DNA of 27,580 nt, from assembly GCF_030151805.1 (NCBI RefSeq), contig NZ_JASLCN010000069.1, positions 1-27,580 on the forward strand. Reading direction: 5' to 3'. Source of the stretch: Fluviicola sp. (GTDB lineage Bacteria; Bacteroidota; Bacteroidia; Flavobacteriales_D; Crocinitomicaceae). Both the position numbers and the translations under genes were made by a program. Shown piece after piece: positions 22,431 through 27,580 of the stretch (within the stretch, counting starts at the first letter, position 1; each line of letters starts with the position of its first letter). Below the pieces are notes generated by a model, which saw nothing but the letters and a program-made list of their open reading frames with translations, was not told the DNA's origin and made no database searches.

Positions 22431-24596
22431 TTATTCCCCAACCGAAACCAATTCCAAATCAATCGTGCGTTTTTTCGGGCTCACTTCTGAAATTTTCACG
22501 CGTACCGAATCTCCGAAATGGAACGTTCTTCCGGTTTTCTGTCCTACAATCGTCATCGTCTTTTCATCGAAGGAATAACGGTCTCCCGGAAGCGCCTGCA
22601 ACGGAACCATTCCTTCACACGCATTTTCGTTCATGCGCACAAACAACCCGAATTCAGCCAAACCGGAAACAATTCCGTCAAATTCTTCCCCGATTTTATC
22701 GTGAACAAACACCACCTGGAAGTATTTGTTGGATTCGCGCTCGGCTTCTGTTGCCTTGCGTTCCGTGCGTGAAATGCGTTTGCAAATATCTTCCAGAACC
22801 TGGTTGTACTTGTGCGGTTTATTTTCCAAACATTCCAGCAAAATGCGGTGAACCATCAAATCGGCATAACGGCGAATCGGTGAAGTGAAATGTCCGTAAT
22901 ACTCGAACGCCAAACCGTAATGACCGATATTGTCTGTGTCGTAAGTTGCCTTCGCCATGCTTCGGATTGCCATTTGCTGAATGATGTTGTATTCATTTTT
23001 CAAACGGATATCGTTCAGCAATTTATTGATGCTTTGAGCGGCTTTTTCAGGACTTGTAAATTCCAGTGAATAACCGAATTTGTCCAAAAACAAACTGAAT
23101 AATGCGATTTTCTCCGGATCCGGCTTGTCGTGAACACGGTAAACAAACGGAACAGGATCTTTCCCTTTTTGCGGTTTCCCCACGAACATGGCCACGTGTT
23201 TATTCGCCAAAAGCATGAACTCTTCGATCAGTTGATGCGCATCTTTCGAAACCTTCACAACCACATCAACCGGTTCTTTGTTTTCGTCCAGTTTGAAACG
23301 GATTTCTTCCGAGTTGATCATCAAAGCACCCTTCTTAAACCGCTCTTTTCGATAGATTTTTGCGAGTTTATCCAGGATATGCAGTTCTTCTTTGTACGGA
23401 CCATCTGCTCCCTCCAAAATTTCCTGCGCATCTTCGTAGGTGAAACGATGATCAGAATGAATGACCGTTTTTCCGAACCATTCCTTGTAAATTTTCCCCT
23501 TCTCGTCGATTTCGAAAACGGCTGAGAAAGTGAATTTATCCTCCTTCGGCCGAAGGGAACAAACCATATTCGAAAGCTGCTCCGGAAGCATCGGAATCAC
23601 GCGGTCAACGAGGTAAACCGAGTTTCCGCGTTTAAGCGCTTCTTTGTCCATGGCAGAATCCGGTTTCACATACTGACTCACGTCCGCAATGTGCACACCG
23701 ATTTCATAATGTCCGTTTTCCAGTTTTTGAATCGACAAAGCATCATCGAAATCCTTCGCATCCACCGGGTCAATGGTGAAAGTCAGAATATCACGGAAAT
23801 CGCGTCGTTTGGCTACTTCCACCGGATCAAGCTCTAGTGTTACCTGCTCCGCTTCGCTCATGACATCTGCGTCAAATTCGATTGGAATTCCCTGGCTGAC
23901 CAGAATGGAAATCATTTCGTTGTCGTGGATCGAGTTTCCACCCAAAGTCTGAATCACTTCTCCAAAAGGAAATTCAGCCGATTTCGGCCAAACGGTGATT
24001 TTCACCAAAGCCTTATCCTTGTTCTTCGCTTTATTGAGTTTTTCAAACGGAATGTAGATTTTCACACCCGTTTTGGTATTATCCGGAATCAGGAAAGCGT
24101 GTTTGTCATACATATGAATCGTACCTACAAACTGAGTCCGCTCGCGGGAGACAACTTCCATGACTTTTCCTTCGGGCCGGTTTCCGCTTTTTTTGATGAG
24201 CGCAACCCGGACAATATCTCCGTGAATGGCCTGCCCGATATTATGAGGCGCGATGAAAACATCTGCCTGATTTTTCCCCAGATTTACAAAACCGGAACCG
24301 CGCTGCGTCAACTCCAATTCTCCTTCAACAGTTTCTGTCTGATTGGAAAATTGATACGTTTCGTGCCCGCTTTTACGCAAAAAACCTTCTGTTTCCAGTT
24401 CCCGCAATAAAGCAACCACCAATTTTCGCGATTCACTTTCATGAACATGCAATAAGGTGCAAACCTGCTTATAGTTTAAAAGCGCATCCTGGTGTTGTTC
24501 AAATAGTTTTCGAATAATGTGATAGAGGCCTGTTTTTAGTTTTTTGGTTGATTTATCTTTTATTTTTTTTGGTTTTTTCTTACCCATTTTTTTCAT
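22431..24596 (-). CDS. rnr: Ribonuclease R
   Basis: 721 aa from the first ATG (24596); an in-frame TTG at 24608 would overlap the promoter box and is rejected. The N-terminus is Lys-rich (MGKKKPKKIKDK), then an HTH-like region, cold-shock domains (GDIVRVALIKKSGNRPEGKV), and the RNB domain with IDPVDAKDFDDALSI carrying the catalytic aspartates. The C-terminal S1 domain (FDGIVSGLAEFGLFVRM) gives the full RNase R layout. It degrades structured RNA 3' to 5' in the cytoplasm. It has its own promoter and follows the rtcB terminator. Confidence 0.97.
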   Translation of the reverse strand: MKKMGKKKPKKIKDKSTKKLKTGLYHIIRKLFEQHQDALLNYKQVCTLLHVHESESRKLVVALLRELETEGFLRKSGHETYQFSNQTETVEGELELTQRGSGFVNLGKNQADVFIAPHNIGQAIHGDIVRVALIKKSGNRPEGKVMEVVSRERTQFVGTIHMYDKHAFLIPDNTKTGVKIYIPFEKLNKAKNKDKALVKITVWPKSAEFPFGEVIQTLGGNSIHDNEMISILVSQGIPIEFDADVMSEAEQVTLELDPVEVAKRRDFRDILTFTIDPVDAKDFDDALSIQKLENGHYEIGVHIADVSQYVKPDSAMDKEALKRGNSVYLVDRVIPMLPEQLSNMVCSLRPKEDKFTFSAVFEIDEKGKIYKEWFGKTVIHSDHRFTYEDAQEILEGADGPYKEELHILDKLAKIYRKERFKKGALMINSEEIRFKLDENKEPVDVVVKVSKDAHQLIEEFMLLANKHVAMFVGKPQKGKDPVPFVYRVHDKPDPEKIALFSLFLDKFGYSLEFTSPEKAAQSINKLLNDIRLKNEYNIIQQMAIRSMAKATYDTDNIGHYGLAFEYYGHFTSPIRRYADLMVHRILLECLENKPHKYNQVLEDICKRISRTERKATEAERESNKYFQVVFVHDKIGEEFDGIVSGLAEFGLFVRMNENACEGMVPLQALPGDRYSFDEKTMTIVGQKTGRTFHFGDSVRVKISEVSPKKRTIDLELVSVGE

Positions 24597-24605
24597 TGTG
24601 TTTAA

Positions 24606-24613
24606 CAAAAGTA
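24606..24613 (-). promoter_or_regulatory. -7 promoter box for rnr
   Basis: On the minus strand TACTTTTG fits TAnnTTTG and lies 9 bases upstream of the ATG, so the leader is short. The -33 element is not obvious. Confidence 0.5.
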
Positions 24614-24651
24614 CGAAATGACTTTCAAGGTTTTAGATTCTTTTATAAAAC

Positions 24652-24679
24652 AAAAACAGGGAGGTGTTAATCCTCCCTG
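24652..24679 (-). terminator. Terminator of rtcB overlapping its stop codon
   Basis: CAGGGAGG (24657-24664) and CCTCCCTG (24672-24679) form an 8-bp perfect stem; the 7-base loop holds the rtcB stop codon (24667-24669). On the minus strand a T run follows the stem. Confidence 0.85.
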
Positions 24680-26085
24680 CTTCCGTCTTCGGCCATTCTG
24701 ACCATTTTTGGTGTAAATCGTGCAAGAACATCTACCAGATCTTCCTGCGATTTCATGACTTCGTCAATGTTTTTGTACGCCATAGGTGCTTCGTCCAAAC
24801 CGGCTCCGATTAAGGTTACGCCGTGTGTTTTCAGGATTTCTTTCAATTCATCCTGTTTGACGGTTTTGAAAGCCTGTGTCCGGCTCATTTGTCGGCCGGC
24901 TCCGTGCGAAGCAGAGGCTAAAGCTTCCGGTTTTCCTTTTCCTTTCACCAGGAACCCCGGCGCGGTCATACTTCCCGGAATAATTCCCAAAACGCCTGCT
25001 GCAGCCGGAGTTGCACCTTTTCGATGCACAATGTATTCTTCTCCGAAATGCACTTCCTTCCATGCAAAATTATGGTGGTTTTCAACCCGCTTCAAACAGG
25101 TTGCGCCAATGGCTTTGGTAATCCGGTCGTGAATCACATGATGACAAGCTGAAGCATAATCTCCGGCCAGGTTCATCGCTGCCCAGTATTCTTTTCCGTT
25201 GTCGGAGTTTAAATCCAGATACGCCAGGTTTCGTGCTTCATCCGGCAAGACACAGTTTTCTTTTGCCACTTTGGTGTAATGTCCGGCGATGGTTGCTCCC
25301 AAACCTCTCGATCCGGAATGTGTCAGCAAAGCCAGGTAAGTTCCTTTCGGAATGTTGATGCTTTCATCTTCCTGAAGCACTTCCAGTAAACCGAATTCCA
25401 CGAAATGGTTTCCGCCACCGGAAGTTCCCAATTGCGTATGGGCTTTATCCATCAGGGTTTTCAACATCGGGATCTGTTTGAATTCATCCCGCTCCAAAAT
25501 GGCGTGATCAGCTTTCATTCCTCTCGTCCAACCGGCTCCGGCTCCGAATCGGGAATAAGCGATCAATTCCCGTTTCAGCTGTGCTTCGTTCCCGAAGTAG
25601 AAATCTCTCGGAATATCGTAAATACTCAAACACATTCTACATCCGATGTCGACTCCAACTCCGTAAGGTATAATTGCATCTTTTGTTGCCAAAACGCCAC
25701 CGATCGGCAATCCGTAACCTTGATGTGCATCCGGCATCAACGCTCCGAAAGCGGTAACCGGCAATCTCATCGCCGTTTTCATCTGGTCAAAAGCACCCTG
25801 TTCAATCTGTGTTTCCCCATAAACCGCAAAAGGCAATGCTTCTTCCTTCAAAGGAATCATAAATTTCTTTCTGGCTTCAATGGCAATCAATTCGTTGGCA
25901 GCGTCTGCCCATAAGGCATGTTCGGTAAAATCTGCCGGATTCTCCAACACTAATTTCACTTCTGCCAGCAAATTTTCCAATCCGTTTCTTTTCGCGTTTT
26001 TCTTCAACACTTTCAATGCCTTTCCGAAAGCTTCGTTGGACGGAAACCCAATCTCAACTAAAACAGAACCGGTAATATTTCTCAT
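24667..26085 (-). CDS. rtcB: RtcB RNA ligase
   Basis: 472-aa Mn/GTP-dependent RNA ligase joining 2',3'-cyclic phosphate or 3'-phosphate ends to 5'-OH ends. Metal and nucleotide-binding motifs: Asp146/Cys149 in GVDIGCRM, His227 in GGGNHFVEF, His256 in THSGSRG, His337/His338 in ENHHNF, and the guanylylated His394 in SHGAGRQMSR. Near the C-terminus GLDEAPMAYKNIDEV matches the family. It lies 97 bases downstream of a slipin gene on the same strand, with two hairpins between, and ends in a terminator that overlaps its stop codon. A role in RNA repair is the known family function; the physiological substrate is not visible. Confidence 0.97.
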   Translation of the reverse strand: MRNITGSVLVEIGFPSNEAFGKALKVLKKNAKRNGLENLLAEVKLVLENPADFTEHALWADAANELIAIEARKKFMIPLKEEALPFAVYGETQIEQGAFDQMKTAMRLPVTAFGALMPDAHQGYGLPIGGVLATKDAIIPYGVGVDIGCRMCLSIYDIPRDFYFGNEAQLKRELIAYSRFGAGAGWTRGMKADHAILERDEFKQIPMLKTLMDKAHTQLGTSGGGNHFVEFGLLEVLQEDESINIPKGTYLALLTHSGSRGLGATIAGHYTKVAKENCVLPDEARNLAYLDLNSDNGKEYWAAMNLAGDYASACHHVIHDRITKAIGATCLKRVENHHNFAWKEVHFGEEYIVHRKGATPAAAGVLGIIPGSMTAPGFLVKGKGKPEALASASHGAGRQMSRTQAFKTVKQDELKEILKTHGVTLIGAGLDEAPMAYKNIDEVMKSQEDLVDVLARFTPKMVRMAEDGSRED

Positions 26086-26109
26086 GATTTCAAATTTAAT
26101 GTTTTATAA

Positions 26110-26164
26110 AACTGCTACACCAATCTGTCAGTAGCAGTTGTTGATCTCCGCTGACAGTGCGGAG
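26110..26164 (-). other. Two hairpins with complementary loops between slipin and rtcB
   Basis: Hairpin one (26110-26139) has the arms AACTGCTAC and GTAGCAGTT and a 12-base loop ending CTGTCA. Hairpin two (26146-26164) has the arms CTCCGC and GCGGAG and the loop TGACAGT. CTGTCA and TGACAG are exact complements, so the loops could kiss. On the minus strand hairpin one is followed by TTTTATAAAA and may act as an attenuator. Confidence 0.6.
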
Positions 26165-26182
26165 TTGATCCAGGTGAACGGA

Positions 26183-27277
26183 TTATTTTGAGAACAAGGT
26201 TTTCAACTGATCGGAGACATTTGCTCCGGCATGAACCTGAATCCCGTCAATTTTATCAGCGATCCGCTCCACAAACTCCATTTCTTTCAATTTGTATAAC
26301 ATCTCGTTTTCCTCCATCAATCGGGCAGTATTCAACAAATTCCGTGTAGTTGCTGTTTCTTCCCGACGCATGATCATATTTGCCTGCGCTTGTTTTTCGG
26401 CAACCAACACTTTGTTCAAGATCTCTTTTACATCTCCCGGCAAAATGATGTCTTTCAAACCTCCGGTAATCAATTCCAAACCGATGTTTTCCAACAAGGC
26501 ATTTGCGCGTTCCACCAACTGATTCGACAATTCGGTTTTTGTTTCCAACAACTGATCTAAAGTTTGAGAACCGATGATTTCGCGGATTGCCAACTGGATT
26601 GCTGCATACATTTGCGCATAATAGTTGGAGTTTTCAACCACTGCACGGTGAACGTTTACCATTTTGTATTGTCCGGAGAAGTTTACACGAATTGATGTTT
26701 TATCTTTTGTCAGCAATTCCTGGCCCTGAACTTCAATATTCAATGTGCGCAAATCAACTACTTTGAAAGTGAACACGTTTGCATTCTTCCAGAAGTAATA
26801 CGTATCTGCCGCCAAAGTATATTGGTAAGCTCCGTTCACGAACACCACCAATTGATTTCCTTCCGGAACCACTACGCGGTGCAGGCGCTCGATCATGATG
26901 GTGGACTCCAACGCGGACCGGTCAAAATTTGTAATGTTTTGAGTCGATGCTGTTTCGATCAACTCGTAGGAAATCGCCATTTCAGATTTCCAGAACAAGT
27001 AGGTCCCGACACCGTACGTTTCAATGATGTTCTTTCCCAAGAAACGCAACAATAACTGGTTCGAATCTACCTCGTGACGAGTCAGTAAGTTTGAAAACGC
27101 TCCATTTTCCAACTCAGCAAACAAAGCTGTCTGTGCGTTGATTGCCGGTTGTGCCGGGATCACCTGAGCGGTTTTACCCCAAAACAAGTGGTGTGTTCCC
27201 GATTTCAAAACGTCTACCAATTGTCCGTTTTTGTAAACGATTGCACGTTGGTTTTTTGTTACAGTTATTGTTTTCAT
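26183..27277 (-). CDS. Slipin (SPFH/band 7) family protein
   Basis: 364 aa. The C-terminal two thirds follow the SPFH/band 7 pattern (VQGQELLTKDKTSIRVNFSGQYKMV, then a helical tail with AEKQAQANMIMRREETATTRNLLNTARL). No membrane helix is seen, unlike classic stomatins. The N-terminus holds three related units ending in GTHHLFW (27-33), GTYLFW (91-96) and ADTYYFW (157-163). Slipins often neighbour rtcB in bacteria, and here rtcB follows 97 bases on. A membrane- or RNA-repair-linked role is inferred from this pairing, not from any catalytic motif. Confidence 0.9.
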   Translation of the reverse strand: MKTITVTKNQRAIVYKNGQLVDVLKSGTHHLFWGKTAQVIPAQPAINAQTALFAELENGAFSNLLTRHEVDSNQLLLRFLGKNIIETYGVGTYLFWKSEMAISYELIETASTQNITNFDRSALESTIMIERLHRVVVPEGNQLVVFVNGAYQYTLAADTYYFWKNANVFTFKVVDLRTLNIEVQGQELLTKDKTSIRVNFSGQYKMVNVHRAVVENSNYYAQMYAAIQLAIREIIGSQTLDQLLETKTELSNQLVERANALLENIGLELITGGLKDIILPGDVKEILNKVLVAEKQAQANMIMRREETATTRNLLNTARLMEENEMLYKLKEMEFVERIADKIDGIQVHAGANVSDQLKTLFSK

Positions 27278-27580
27278 ATTTTCTATTTGTTATACCTCCG
27301 ACGAATGGGCGTCGGAGGAGATTGTTTTTAATTCATAAAAGAAGCAACCGGCTTTCCGGATTGATCTGCGGAACAAAGAAGTTGTTGCCTGGAACACATC
27401 GAATCACTTATAGGAATCAAGGTATTGATGTTATTCTGCACAAACCGTTCAATGTTCTGGCTTCACATTCCGGTCGGTTATTTTGTACGGGACAAAATCT
27501 CCGACACGAAAGCGGGTTACTCCTTTTGGTTGTTGTTAAGGGTGTGGGTTAGACACCTTTCTGACACTGTATCCCTATTA
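27278..27580. other. Region upstream of slipin, no gene recognised
   Basis: 303 bases to the window edge. The one clear structure is the hairpin at 27295-27318. Reading frames beyond it are broken by stops on the minus strand, and an ORF ending at 27552 on the plus strand is mostly antisense to slipin. I see no tRNA or named RNA. Confidence 0.5.
27295..27318 (-). promoter_or_regulatory. 9-bp hairpin upstream of slipin
   Basis: CCTCCGACG and CGTCGGAGG pair perfectly around AATGGG. The hairpin ends 17 bases before the slipin ATG and is therefore probably in its leader. Read on the plus strand, a TTTTTA tract follows only at a distance. Confidence 0.5.

Noticed and set aside
23192..23207. CCACGTG in rnr
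   Set aside because: Only the core matches; the outer arms are unrelated.
27142..27552. 136-codon plus-strand ORF with an HKPFNVL phrase like pseudouridine synthases
   Set aside because: More than a third is antisense to slipin, and the remaining family motifs are missing; likely chance.

Overview
The window looks like chromosomal DNA from a Bacteroidota bacterium, most likely a Flavobacteriales member near the Fluviicola/Crocinitomicaceae group. The genus is a guess from protein style. The phylum call rests on a type IX secretion (T9SS) sorting domain on a subtilase, a CHU_C/T9SS-B-type domain on another protein, a DUF4175 giant, AT-rich intergenic DNA, and repeated TAnnTTTG promoter boxes with few Shine-Dalgarno sequences.

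Left block (1-7050, all minus strand): a conserved-looking operon reading DUF4175 membrane/coiled-coil protein, RsbW-like ATP-binding protein, YbeY, MnmG (GidA) and a class I methyltransferase that runs off the left edge. Six copies of the ParB-binding parS sequence (TGTTCCACGTGAAACA type) lie between 770 and 2863, on both sides of and inside mnmG and inside the end of ybeY. This is a chromosome-partition centromere woven into an operon.

Middle (7232-14400): gltX and folB overlap and are followed by tRNA-Cys(GCA) with two hairpin terminators. Next come an ECF sigma factor with a membrane anti-sigma-like partner carrying a CHU_C domain, a TlpA-like thioredoxin protein, an M28 metallopeptidase and RpiB.

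The 14401-15061 gap is the longest non-coding stretch. It is AT-rich, holds several same-orientation DnaA-box-like 9-mers, and lies between leftward rpiB and a rightward gene series. It is a candidate oriC, 12-14 kb from the parS cluster.

Right plus-strand block (15062-22242): LytTR response regulator, T9SS-exported S8 protease, GNAT acetyltransferase, methyltransferase with a Trm112-like tail, WYL regulator, and four small accessory-type proteins (DUF1761, YdeI/OmdA, DinB/DUF1572, DUF2199). A large bidirectional terminator surrounded by repeat-like phrases separates it from the minus-strand block.

Right minus-strand block (22431-27277): slipin, then RtcB RNA ligase, then RNase R. Two hairpins with complementary loops lie between slipin and rtcB. 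rtcB ends in a terminator whose loop contains its stop codon, and rnr has its own promoter box. The last 300 bases hold a strong hairpin just upstream of slipin and no gene I can name.
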